A stretch of 64,000 bases of DNA from Cytophagales bacterium (GTDB taxonomy: Bacteria > Bacteroidota > Bacteroidia > Cytophagales > Thermoflexibacteraceae): contig REAZ01000022.1 in NCBI GenBank assembly GCA_004294445.1, positions 1 to 64,000 of the forward strand, read 5' to 3'. Under the pieces are notes generated by a model. The model did not search any database and had not been told where the DNA came from. It was given only the letters and a program-made list of their open reading frames with translations. The first letter of the stretch is position 1. Each line of letters starts with the position of its first letter. Of this stretch, positions 52,450-60,495 are shown piece after piece. The translations under genes and the position numbers were made by a program.

Positions 52450-52971
52450 TTAAAAATAATTGCGAACTTCTTGTTTCAAAAATCTGATAGCCGTACCCGT
52501 TACATCATCTTGATGGTCTATCATTCTGCCAAATATTTTCTTGACTAATTGCAGGGACGATTCCTCCTTGCCAAGCTCCGAAGCGGCATCATTAATCATC
52601 ATAATTAGGTTGTCCATAGCTGCTTTTACCTGCTGCCATGCCTCATCACTCATGTAGATTTGCTGCGAAAGGTTATGGTTAAACTCCTCTCTGATTTCGT
52701 GCAAGACATATTCTTGGAACTCTCCGACTTTGAAAGAAGGGTCATTTAATCTGATAAGCAGATTGTTAGGAGAAATTCTTTCCAAAAATAAAGTCATTCT
52801 TTCATAAGCCTGTAGGCGTAGGGGCAGCGTAGTTTCTGTGTATTGCGATTTGAGTTTTACCAATTTACTATCAAAGTCTTTGCTAAGGAAAGACTTGGTA
52901 GTCAAGAACATACCATATAAAACTAAGCCCGCAGGCAATACAATTTTTACTAATTCGATTAATAATTCCAT
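52450..52971 (-). CDS. Membrane-anchored helical protein, unknown
   Basis: 173 residues. One N-terminal transmembrane helix (VKIVLPAGLVLYGMFLTT), the rest helical and charged (LRLQAYERMTLFLERISPNNLLIRL, FQEYVLHEIREEFNHNLSQQIYMSDEAWQQVKAAMDN). No enzyme motif. Looks like a conserved Bacteroidota hypothetical that I cannot assign. Minus strand, 63 bases before alkB's start. Confidence 0.65.
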   Translation of the reverse strand: MELLIELVKIVLPAGLVLYGMFLTTKSFLSKDFDSKLVKLKSQYTETTLPLRLQAYERMTLFLERISPNNLLIRLNDPSFKVGEFQEYVLHEIREEFNHNLSQQIYMSDEAWQQVKAAMDNLIMMINDAASELGKEESSLQLVKKIFGRMIDHQDDVTGTAIRFLKQEVRNYF

Positions 52972-53064
52972 TGATATTTAGTGTTTTTTATTTACAAACT
53001 TTATTATTTTCTTCAAACCGTATGACTTTGTTTTATTAGTCATTAGCAAATATTTACTTACATT

Positions 53065-54351
53065 TTAACTAAGCACATCAAAAAAGCCCCAATACGCAAA
53101 CAATCCTAATAATCCCAAAAATGCAATATTATTTAATGTATATAGCCATTTTATAAAATAATTCCAAGAATTTTTCCTGAATATTTCAAAATTAGTTTTT
53201 AATAAAGGAAATATGGCAATGAGTAAAACAAACGGAAGATACGAAGTCATAGCAACAATAAGTGAATGTCCATCATTATATGGCGAAGAGAAATAAAATA
53301 TTCCTTCGTTTCTTAGCAAAATAAAAGCATAAACCCCTAATGCAATACCCAATGTAGCTAATCCAAGTTTCAGATATTTATAATTGATATTTGATGACTT
53401 GAAAAAGCTAATTAAGAAAAAAGCCGAAGACAAAGAGAATAACAAGCCACAACTAACTATGAAAAAGAAAATTACTTTGCTATTTTGTGGGGTTTTATAG
53501 TCAAGGAATTTTTGATAATTTTGATTGTCGGGAAATAATTCAGCAAAGCTGTATGAATGGTCGCCTTTTGCTAATTCTTCTTTTAGATTGAAAGTTACAA
53601 GCTTGCTGAAATCGTGATAAAAGTAAAGATGAATTAGCCCTTCATCAAGGTCGTAAACACTTGTATAAAGCGTACCGTCCCCAACTTTTGCCCTGTTCAC
53701 GCTCATTGTATCAGACAAAGCTGTGCAGAAAGAAAGGCTTGTATCTAACTTTTTATTATTCAAAAAAGCTATGCCTTTGCAATATCGTTCTGTTTTTATG
53801 GTGCTTAAATCTTTGGTGTCTGCAATACTAAAATTTGCCAACGCAAATTTATCATCATTGCCAAAAGTCATTTTGCTGGCTTCTACTACTAAATATTTTC
53901 CTGACTTGTCCACAAACAAGAGCATACCGCCATTAAAAATTATACTACCGTTAAGAACATGTAAGTTCATTTTTTCAAGAAACGCATACACCTCATCTAC
54001 CGTTTTGCATTGTTGCATAATAGTTTTTACATGGGCGTAGGCAAAATCTTTTTTATTTGGGTCTCTTTCAGGAATGTTGGGTTTGTGAGGCATTGAAAAG
54101 GCATCAAATACAAGCCCATGTTCATTCATTGCTCCGTCAGGGTGTTGCTTGCGTGCATAACCTACACACACAACGCCAAATTTTCCGTTTATTCCTTGCT
54201 CAAACCAAATTCTTGCATCACGCCCCCAGCTATCTTCGTTGTTACCGACCATTGTTTTGCCATTAAAAGTCAGTTTATACATACTACAGGCATGACTTTT
54301 AGTCGCTATAAAAAGCAAGGATAATGATACTAAAATGATAATCTTTTGCAT
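53065..54351 (-). CDS. Ntn-type linear-amide hydrolase fused to membrane segments
   Basis: 428 residues. The signal peptide ends SHA and cleavage would expose Cys22 (CSMYKLTFNGKTMVGNNEDSW), the N-terminal nucleophile pattern of penicillin V acylase/choloylglycine hydrolase enzymes, with GNNED as the downstream Asn/Asp motif. About residues 22-285 form the hydrolase. From about 290 the protein has four transmembrane helices, an unusual addition for these normally soluble enzymes. Substrate unknown; acyl-homoserine lactone or N-acyl amino acids are possible. Confidence 0.75.
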   Translation of the reverse strand: MQKIIILVSLSLLFIATKSHACSMYKLTFNGKTMVGNNEDSWGRDARIWFEQGINGKFGVVCVGYARKQHPDGAMNEHGLVFDAFSMPHKPNIPERDPNKKDFAYAHVKTIMQQCKTVDEVYAFLEKMNLHVLNGSIIFNGGMLLFVDKSGKYLVVEASKMTFGNDDKFALANFSIADTKDLSTIKTERYCKGIAFLNNKKLDTSLSFCTALSDTMSVNRAKVGDGTLYTSVYDLDEGLIHLYFYHDFSKLVTFNLKEELAKGDHSYSFAELFPDNQNYQKFLDYKTPQNSKVIFFFIVSCGLLFSLSSAFFLISFFKSSNINYKYLKLGLATLGIALGVYAFILLRNEGIFYFSSPYNDGHSLIVAMTSYLPFVLLIAIFPLLKTNFEIFRKNSWNYFIKWLYTLNNIAFLGLLGLFAYWGFFDVLS

Positions 54352-54452
54352 ATCGTACCGTAAATAAAATGAAGGAAGTACAAGTTTTGTAACTCATACT
54401 TCCTTTATAATTTGCAAATATATGAAAAGGTACAGAAAAATGAGGAATTTTT

Positions 54453-55373
54453 TTATTTGATGTATTTTCTGATAACCTCTCCAATCAGAGGTTTAATTTT
54501 TTTAGAATCATATTTTCTGCCTCTGTTCGCGGCGGTTTCTAACTCTGTCATTGCCATAAAAAAGTTTTTATCTTCCACTTTATCAAGCATCTTTATATCT
54601 TTTTGTTGCTCAAAAACTTCCGCCCATGTAGCCCTGACATCTGCCCAAAAAAGGCGATTCTTTTCCCACCACTCCTTTGCCGCTATGCACTTGCTATCTT
54701 CTACTTTTCTGTATGCGTTAATGCCTTTTTCCTCTACAAGGAGTTGTTCCTGTGCCTCTGTACGGATAATTTTCTGATTATCTTGCTCGTGTAGGTGTCC
54801 GTAGTCTGTAATCTCATGATGATTCAAACGTATCATTACGTTGTAATCTGTTCTCTTTGAGTATTCTCTGCGGGGCAAAGGTGCGGGCGTTTTGCTTTCC
54901 CAATAATGCCTACCGTCATAGTGAATCCAAGTAGCCGTCTGTTCATAGCGCGGGCTATCCTCTACTTCATACACTTTTTGTGTCCATTGCCCTTTTACTT
55001 TCTCTGGATTCATTTTGTTGAAAAGCCATTGTCTATTCCCCTGGTAAACAAGGAGGGCTGTGTTTTCATAAAGCCAATCTTCGCGCCAATGCTTAATGAC
55101 AGTAGTCGGGTTAATGACAAGCAGATGCTGCAAAACCAATTTGCTATCTGCATCTTCTTCAAGCACTATCCATTCTACGCCCTTTGCATGATATGGCTTC
55201 ACAAACTTGTACGCCGTATCGGGGGAAAAGGTCTCGGCATAGTCAAAAGCTACCTCAAAGCAGCCGCACATATTTTTAATAGCTGTGATATCTTGTTGTT
55301 TCTTGTCTTGCCCCTTGGCTATGATGCTGCAAAATAGCCACAGCATAGCAAAAAATAAACTTGTTTTTTTCAT
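54453..55373 (-). CDS. DUF6607-like secreted protein, divergent from the heme receptor
   Basis: 306 residues with a signal peptide (FFAMLWLFCSIIAKG). Features include KNMCGCFEVAFDYAETF, HWREDWLYENTALLVYQG, QTATWIHYDGRHYWES and RTDYNVMIRLNHHEITDYGH: many His, Trp and Tyr. Resembles the DUF6607 family; no activity is known to me. It shares with the TonB receptor gene a 234-base divergent promoter region holding a 23-bp inverted repeat, so it is likely iron-regulated and perhaps acts in heme handling. Confidence 0.75.
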   Translation of the reverse strand: MKKTSLFFAMLWLFCSIIAKGQDKKQQDITAIKNMCGCFEVAFDYAETFSPDTAYKFVKPYHAKGVEWIVLEEDADSKLVLQHLLVINPTTVIKHWREDWLYENTALLVYQGNRQWLFNKMNPEKVKGQWTQKVYEVEDSPRYEQTATWIHYDGRHYWESKTPAPLPRREYSKRTDYNVMIRLNHHEITDYGHLHEQDNQKIIRTEAQEQLLVEEKGINAYRKVEDSKCIAAKEWWEKNRLFWADVRATWAEVFEQQKDIKMLDKVEDKNFFMAMTELETAANRGRKYDSKKIKPLIGEVIRKYIK

Positions 55374-55414
55374 GATTTCGTTGGTTTAATTTTTTTGTAT
55401 TATTAATTTCGCTG

Positions 55415-55446
55415 CAAATTTTATTTTTATTTAGACTAATTCCAAA
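55415..55446 (-). promoter_or_regulatory. Promoter of the DUF6607-like gene
   Basis: On the minus strand TTTG (55446-55443) inside the left palindrome arm, a 20-base spacer, then AAAATTTG (55422-55415), one mismatch to TAnnTTTG. Predicted leader about 35 bases. Confidence 0.5.
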
Positions 55447-55480
55447 TAAAAATAAAATTATTTGGAATTAGTCTAAATAA
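55427..55480. promoter_or_regulatory. 23-bp perfect inverted repeat, probable metalloregulator operator
   Basis: Arms 55427-55449 and 55458-55480 are exact reverse complements, separated by AAATAAAA. Each arm (TTAGACTAATTCCAAATA core) is itself nearly palindromic, matching 8 of 10 positions about its centre, like a 19-21 bp Fur or DtxR-type box. Each arm contains the TTTG -33 element of one of two divergent promoters. Iron-dependent repression of both genes is the simplest reading. Confidence 0.75.
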
Positions 55481-55492
55481 GGTTTAGCTTTG
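55461..55492 (+). promoter_or_regulatory. Promoter of the TonB-receptor/HmuY operon
   Basis: TTTG (55461-55464) inside the right palindrome arm, a 20-base spacer, TAGCTTTG (55485-55492), full match. Leader about 150 bases. A second -7-like TACCTTTG at 55617-55624 lacks a -33. Confidence 0.6.
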
Positions 55493-55648
55493 TTGGAACA
55501 AATATTGATTTCTGTCAAAACAAAAAGTCAAACATTCTATTATTCCAACTTGAGAATTACACCATAAATAATTTGAAAAGTTGAGAAAAGTCATTTTTTA
55601 GCAGAGATGAATGTAGTACCTTTGCAAAATAGTACAATAACGAAAAAT

Positions 55649-57739
55649 ATGAGATATTTTTTTACTTTACTTTTTGTTGCGTTTTTTTCTATACTTCATG
55701 CACAGGAAAAGCTACCTGCTGACTCTCTAAAAACACTAAATTTGGGAGAGGTAGTAGTTACGGCAACTCGCACTGAAAAATTATTAGCGGCAGTGCCGAT
55801 GCTCGTTACTATCATTAATCAGCAGCAAATCAAGGCGATGGGTAGCTTACGGCTCAACGAAGTGCTTCAGGAGCAAACGGGGTTAGTCATTCAGACCAAT
55901 CACGGCAACGGCATACAGATGCAAGGCATGAATCCCGATTATACACTTATTTTAATAGACGGTGAACCGCTCATTGGCAGGACGGCAGGTACTTTGGAAC
56001 TTTCTCGCCTTGCCGTAGGGAACATCAAGCAGATAGAAATAGTAAAAGGACCAAGTTCGAGTTTGTATGGTTCGGAGGCATTAGCGGGAGTTGTAAATAT
56101 TATTACAGAAAATTCAAAAACTACAAAAGCAACACTTTCAAGTCGTTACGGTACTAATAATACACTTGATATTTCGGGAAGCTTGAGCCTTAGCAAAAAT
56201 AAATTTGGGGCTTATTTGTTTGCCAATCGGTACAGTACGGGCGGTTATGCCTTGTTGCCACAGACTTTTGGGCAGACCGTAGAGCCTTTTCACAATTATA
56301 CCTTGCAGGGAAAATTTAACTATGATTTTTCAGAAAAAGTAAAATTTTCGCTTTCAACTCGATATTTTATTGAAAATCAGCAAAGTAATTTCGACATAGG
56401 TGAGCCGCAAAATCCCAATTTTGTTTCTGGCAATGGGCAAGTCAAAGATATGAATTTCAATCCTATTTTGCATTACAAGATTTCTGACAAATGGAAAACA
56501 CAGTTTCGTTTTTATAACTCTGTTTATGAAACCAATTCAAAATTAAATTATTTGGTAAACAAAGAAGTCTATGATGAAACTTTTTTTCGCCAAACTTTCC
56601 TTCGTCCTGAAATCCAAACGGAATATTTTTTGAGTGAAAAACACATTTTTACACTTGGTGCGGGCAAGATTTGGGAAAGTGTAGCAGCAACAAGATATAA
56701 TGGAACGCAGACATTTTCAACTAATTATGCTTTCTTGCAGTATGAGTTCCAACCTGTAAAAAAACTAAATTTGATTTTTGGTGGAAGGTTTGACAACCAT
56801 TCTGCTTACGGCTCGCAGCTAAGTCCCAAGCTTTCTCTACAGTACGACATTACCCCCAAAATTGCCTTGCGTGCGTCCACAGGCGTAGGTTTCAAAGCAC
56901 CTGATTTCAGACAGTTATACCTCAATTTTAATAACGCCGTTGCGGGATACTCCGTTTTTGGAACAGAGGAGTTGGGAGCGGCAATTGCACAGTTGCAAGC
57001 TCAGAACCAAATTGCAGAAATTCTTTTAGACCCTTCAGCAATAGGGAAAATCAAAGCAGAAAAATCTTTGGCTTATAACTTTGGTTTCAAAATAAAGCCG
57101 ATTGAAAAATTATTGATAAATCTCAATTTTTTCAGGAATGACATTAGCAATTTGATAGAAACGCAAGTATTTGCCCGCAAAACCAATGGACAGAATGTTT
57201 TTAGCTATCGCAATCTGAATGAGGTATTTACACAGGGAGTAGAAATAGATGCAAGCTGCAGACTTGACCAAAATTTTACTTTTTTTGCGGGCTATCAGTT
57301 TTTGCAAGCAAAAGATAAAAATATAATAGAGCAGGTAAATAACGGGGAGATTTTCAAACGCGACCCGCAAACATTAGCAGTAAGTAGGGTAAGCTCGAAA
57401 GAATACGGAGGGCTGTTTGGGAGAAGTCCGCACACGCTCAATGTCAAGTTATTTTATGAAAATCAGCAGCGTGGAATTTCTGCAAACGTAAGAGGTATTT
57501 ATAGGGGCAAGTACGGCATAGGCGATAGAAACGGCAACTTAATCCTCGATGATGATATCGAATATGTAAGCGGCTATTTCACTTGGAATATGTCAGTTTC
57601 CAAGGAACTACTGAACAAAAAACTGCGTCTGCAAACAGGTATTGACAATATTTTTAACCAAAAAGACCCTCAAAATATCCCAAATTTGGCAGGCAGACTG
57701 CTATGGGTAAGTGTAAACTTTCAAATTTCTAAAAATTAA
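55649..57739 (+). CDS. TonB-dependent receptor, HmuR-like (heme)
   Basis: About 696 residues from ATG 55649 (signal peptide MRYFFTLLFVAFFSILHAQ; the frame is open to 55607). TonB box LGEVVVTATRTEK, plug (RLNEVLQEQTGLVI, LIDGEPLIGR, IEIVKGPSSSLYGSEALAGVVN) and a barrel with the extracellular FKAPDFRQLYLNF segment that resembles the FRAP motif of heme receptors. The operon holds a VOC gene and a HmuY-like gene downstream, supporting heme as substrate, although siderophore transport is not excluded. Confidence 0.85.
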   Translation: MRYFFTLLFVAFFSILHAQEKLPADSLKTLNLGEVVVTATRTEKLLAAVPMLVTIINQQQIKAMGSLRLNEVLQEQTGLVIQTNHGNGIQMQGMNPDYTLILIDGEPLIGRTAGTLELSRLAVGNIKQIEIVKGPSSSLYGSEALAGVVNIITENSKTTKATLSSRYGTNNTLDISGSLSLSKNKFGAYLFANRYSTGGYALLPQTFGQTVEPFHNYTLQGKFNYDFSEKVKFSLSTRYFIENQQSNFDIGEPQNPNFVSGNGQVKDMNFNPILHYKISDKWKTQFRFYNSVYETNSKLNYLVNKEVYDETFFRQTFLRPEIQTEYFLSEKHIFTLGAGKIWESVAATRYNGTQTFSTNYAFLQYEFQPVKKLNLIFGGRFDNHSAYGSQLSPKLSLQYDITPKIALRASTGVGFKAPDFRQLYLNFNNAVAGYSVFGTEELGAAIAQLQAQNQIAEILLDPSAIGKIKAEKSLAYNFGFKIKPIEKLLINLNFFRNDISNLIETQVFARKTNGQNVFSYRNLNEVFTQGVEIDASCRLDQNFTFFAGYQFLQAKDKNIIEQVNNGEIFKRDPQTLAVSRVSSKEYGGLFGRSPHTLNVKLFYENQQRGISANVRGIYRGKYGIGDRNGNLILDDDIEYVSGYFTWNMSVSKELLNKKLRLQTGIDNIFNQKDPQNIPNLAGRLLWVSVNFQISKN

Positions 57740-57749
57740 AAATGATATA

Positions 57750-58112
57750 ATGAACTTAGGAATAATTGAAATAAAAGCTTTTATACCTGCCAAAAATTTT
57801 GAAGTATCTAAGCAATTTTACCAAGATTTGGGTTTTAAAAAAAAATCTGATGGAGATGGAATTGCTTATTTTGCTTTTGAAGAGGTAAGTTTTCTTTTAC
57901 AAGATTGCTCGCAAGATGCTCATTTAGCAAAACTTGAGATGCACATACTTGTAAAAAATGTAGACGATTGGTATGAACACATCAAAGACAAGCAAATTTC
58001 AGAAAAATTTAGCGTAACAGTTTCTGACATTGAAATCCAGCCTTGGCGAATGAAAGAATTTATCCTTTCCGACCCCAGCGGTGTGATATGGCGAGTTGCT
58101 CAAAACATATAA
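57750..58112 (+). CDS. VOC-family (glyoxalase-like) protein
   Basis: 120 residues. Two beta-alpha-beta-beta-beta units typical of the vicinal-oxygen-chelate fold: IKAFIPAKNFEVSKQFYQDLGFK, HILVKNVDDWYEHIKDKQ and FILSDPSGVIWRVAQN. Members bind metals or small ligands (glyoxalase I, bleomycin resistance). It starts 11 bases after the heme receptor gene, between it and hmuY, so a role in heme or iron metabolism is possible but only from position. Confidence 0.8.
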   Translation: MNLGIIEIKAFIPAKNFEVSKQFYQDLGFKKKSDGDGIAYFAFEEVSFLLQDCSQDAHLAKLEMHILVKNVDDWYEHIKDKQISEKFSVTVSDIEIQPWRMKEFILSDPSGVIWRVAQNI

Positions 58113-58174
58113 GCGCATTTTATTTTTTTATAACTATTTAATATTTGTATTTCAAAATTCATAATTAATTAACA

Positions 58175-58810
58175 ATGAAGAAGTTAAATTTTTCTTTTGC
58201 CATTATTGCTTTCATAGCATTATCAGTATTTTCTTCCTGTACAAAAAACGATTCGGTAGAACCTGCAAAGCCCTTAGAAGCAAAAATCTATAGCAACCTA
58301 ACCGCTGACCTTGTAACGGTCAATCCTGCTAATGGGCAGACAAGCGGCGGCACAAACCGTTTTACTTTGTTTAGCTTTGCTAATAATGCTATTGTAGCCA
58401 ATGCGGACAGTGCTTCCAACAAATGGGACGTAGGCTTCAGAGGAACTACTATTATAGTAAATGGTGGTGCTATTCGTACAGGGCAAGGAGGAGCATTTAT
58501 CTACACAGGACTGTTTGACGAACTCAAAGAAGTGCCTTCTACGGCTACGTTTGCCCAAGACAATGCGCCTACAAGTTTGGCAATCCCAACTACTTCGGGC
58601 ATGGGTTGGTATAATTATAACCCCGCGACTATGATTATTACGCCAATAGCGGGTAAGGTTCTCGTCATTAGAACAGGAGACGGAAAGTTTGCCAAAATGG
58701 AAATTTTAAGCTATTATAAGGACTCTCCCACTACTATTACACTTACTACTCCTCAAAGACATTACACATTTAGGTATATTTACCAGCCTAATGGAACTAA
58801 AGTATTCTAA
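58175..58810 (+). CDS. hmuY: HmuY-like heme-binding lipoprotein
   Basis: 211 residues. Lipobox VFSSCTKN (Cys22) anchors it to the membrane. The HmuY fold is indicated by SNKWDVGFRGTTIIVNGGA, MGWYNYNPATMIITPIAGKVLVIRTGDGKFAKMEI and the C-terminal YTFRYIYQPNG. In Porphyromonas, HmuY captures heme and hands it to the receptor HmuR. The heme-ligating His pair of P. gingivalis HmuY is not obvious here, as in several homologues. Third gene of the operon, ending at a strong hairpin. Confidence 0.85.
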   Translation: MKKLNFSFAIIAFIALSVFSSCTKNDSVEPAKPLEAKIYSNLTADLVTVNPANGQTSGGTNRFTLFSFANNAIVANADSASNKWDVGFRGTTIIVNGGAIRTGQGGAFIYTGLFDELKEVPSTATFAQDNAPTSLAIPTTSGMGWYNYNPATMIITPIAGKVLVIRTGDGKFAKMEILSYYKDSPTTITLTTPQRHYTFRYIYQPNGTKVF

Positions 58811-58829
58811 ACTCTTGGGGAGTACTGCT

Positions 58830-58876
58830 AAATAATAGGAGTAGCATTTCTTTAAGAAAGATTACTCCTATTATTT
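58830..58876. terminator. Bidirectional terminator between hmuY and gatB
   Basis: AAATAATAGGAGTA (58830-58843) pairs perfectly with TACTCCTATTATTT (58863-58876), and the loop itself can fold (TTTCTTTAAGAAA). T-rich on both sides, between convergent genes. Confidence 0.8.
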
Positions 58877-58887
58877 GTTTTAAAATG

Positions 58888-60381
58888 TTATTTCTTTTCT
58901 AATGCTTTCCTAATCAACTCATTGGTTTTCTTCGGGTCTAATTTTCCCTTGCTCATCTGCATCACTTCTCCCATAAACATTCCTAACAGGTTTTTATTTC
59001 CCTTCTGATAAGCAATGACTTTGTCAGGATTTTTTGCCAAAACTGCTTCTATGATTGGCAGAATAGCATCATCTGTACTTTCTTGCAAAAGATTTAATTT
59101 TTCAGCCGTTTGCAGGGCTGTAAGTGCAGGGTTTTCCATCATTTCGTTAAAAAGTTTGCTCGAAGCTATGGAAAAACTTACTTTATTAGCATCTACCAAA
59201 TCTATAAGTTCTACTATTTTCTCTGGTTTCAAAGGAAAATCGCTAATATCTATCGCCAATTTGTTGAGGTGATATTTGACTGCCCCCATGAGCCAATTAG
59301 ATGCTGCTTTGTAGTTTGTCGTGTTGCTACAGACTTCTTCAAAATATAGTGCGATATTTTTTTCATCAGTCAGCACACCCGCATCATAGTCAGACAAACC
59401 GTATTGCTGGGTAAATTTGTCGAAAAGTTGGGCGGGGAGCAGTGGCATTTGTGCTTTTACACTTTCCAAAAATGCTTCTGAAACGATAAAAGGAGCGAGG
59501 TCGGGTTCGGGGAAGTAGCGATAATCGTTCATTTCTTCTTTCGCCCTCATGCTGTGCGTAAGCCCTGTATCAGCATCAAAAGTCCTTGTTTCCGAAATAA
59601 TTGACTTCCCTTGCTCTATCAAAGTTATTTGGCGAACAAACTCATGGTCTATTGCTCTTTGCACGTTGCGGATAGAGTTCATGTTTTTGACTTCCACTTT
59701 TTTGCCTAATTGTTTTTCTCCTTTGAGGCGTACCGATACATTCGCATCGCATCGCATAGAGCCTTCTTCCATGTTGCCATCGCAGATTTCCAAGTACCGT
59801 ACCAAGCGGCGTACCTCTGTCATATATACTGCTGCCTCTTCCGAAGTGCGCAAATCTGGCTCTGAAACTATTTCTATAAGTGGTGTTCCCGCCCTATTCA
59901 AGTCTATCAGCGTTTCATTTTCACCGTCTAAGTGAATAGACTTACCTGCATCCTCTTCTATATGGATACGATTAAGTGGGATATTTCTTACCTTGCCATC
60001 TTTGGTCTTTACGCTTACTTCACCACCTTTGCAAATAGGCGTTTTATCTTGGGTAATTTGATAGCCTTTTGGGAGGTCGGGATAAAAATAGTTTTTCCTA
60101 TCAAAAATATTATATCTGGAAATGGAGCAACCGCAAGCCAAGCCCATTTTTATGGCTAATTCTACTACTTTTTTATTTAGCTTAGGTAGCGTACCTGGGT
60201 GAGCTAAAGTTACGACACTAATATTGGTATTAGGCTCTTTACCAAAAGCAATGGAGTCTGAGGAGAATACCTTACTATTGGTAAGTAGCTGTGCATGAAC
60301 TTCTAAGCCTATTACTAATTCGTATTTATCTAAAATATTTTTATCTGCAATCAGTACTGTGTGCGTGAGGTCTTTTGTCAT
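58888..60381 (-). CDS. gatB: Asp/Glu-tRNA amidotransferase subunit B
   Basis: 497 residues. Part of GatCAB, converting Glu-tRNA(Gln) and Asp-tRNA(Asn) to the amide forms. VIGLEVHAQLLTNSKVFS, HPGTLPKLNKKVVELAIKMGLAC, FDRKNYFYPDLPKGYQITQ, EDAGKSIH, DLNRAGTPLIEIVSEPD and GSMRCDANVSVR are canonical, and the C-terminal YqeY-like tail is present. gatA and gatC are not in the window. TATTTTTG on the minus strand (60426-60419) is a candidate -7. Confidence 0.96.
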   Translation of the reverse strand: MTKDLTHTVLIADKNILDKYELVIGLEVHAQLLTNSKVFSSDSIAFGKEPNTNISVVTLAHPGTLPKLNKKVVELAIKMGLACGCSISRYNIFDRKNYFYPDLPKGYQITQDKTPICKGGEVSVKTKDGKVRNIPLNRIHIEEDAGKSIHLDGENETLIDLNRAGTPLIEIVSEPDLRTSEEAAVYMTEVRRLVRYLEICDGNMEEGSMRCDANVSVRLKGEKQLGKKVEVKNMNSIRNVQRAIDHEFVRQITLIEQGKSIISETRTFDADTGLTHSMRAKEEMNDYRYFPEPDLAPFIVSEAFLESVKAQMPLLPAQLFDKFTQQYGLSDYDAGVLTDEKNIALYFEEVCSNTTNYKAASNWLMGAVKYHLNKLAIDISDFPLKPEKIVELIDLVDANKVSFSIASSKLFNEMMENPALTALQTAEKLNLLQESTDDAILPIIEAVLAKNPDKVIAYQKGNKNLLGMFMGEVMQMSKGKLDPKKTNELIRKALEKK

Positions 60382-60448
60382 TTTTTGAATTTTGAATAAT
60401 GAAATCGGAGTTCTTTCGCAAAAATAATTTTATTTCCATTTATCTTTC

Positions 60449-60456
60449 TACTTTTG
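60449..60456 (+). promoter_or_regulatory. -7 element of the isomerase-like gene
   Basis: TACTTTTG, full match to TAnnTTTG, about 40 bases before the ATG; no clear -33. Confidence 0.4.
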
Positions 60457-60495
60457 GGTATAAATTTAATTTACAATTCATTAAACTAAATAAAT

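Noticed and set aside
55617..55624. TACCTTTG as the main promoter of the heme receptor gene
   Set aside because: A good -7 but without a -33; the palindrome promoter at 55461-55492 has both elements. Kept only as a possible secondary start.
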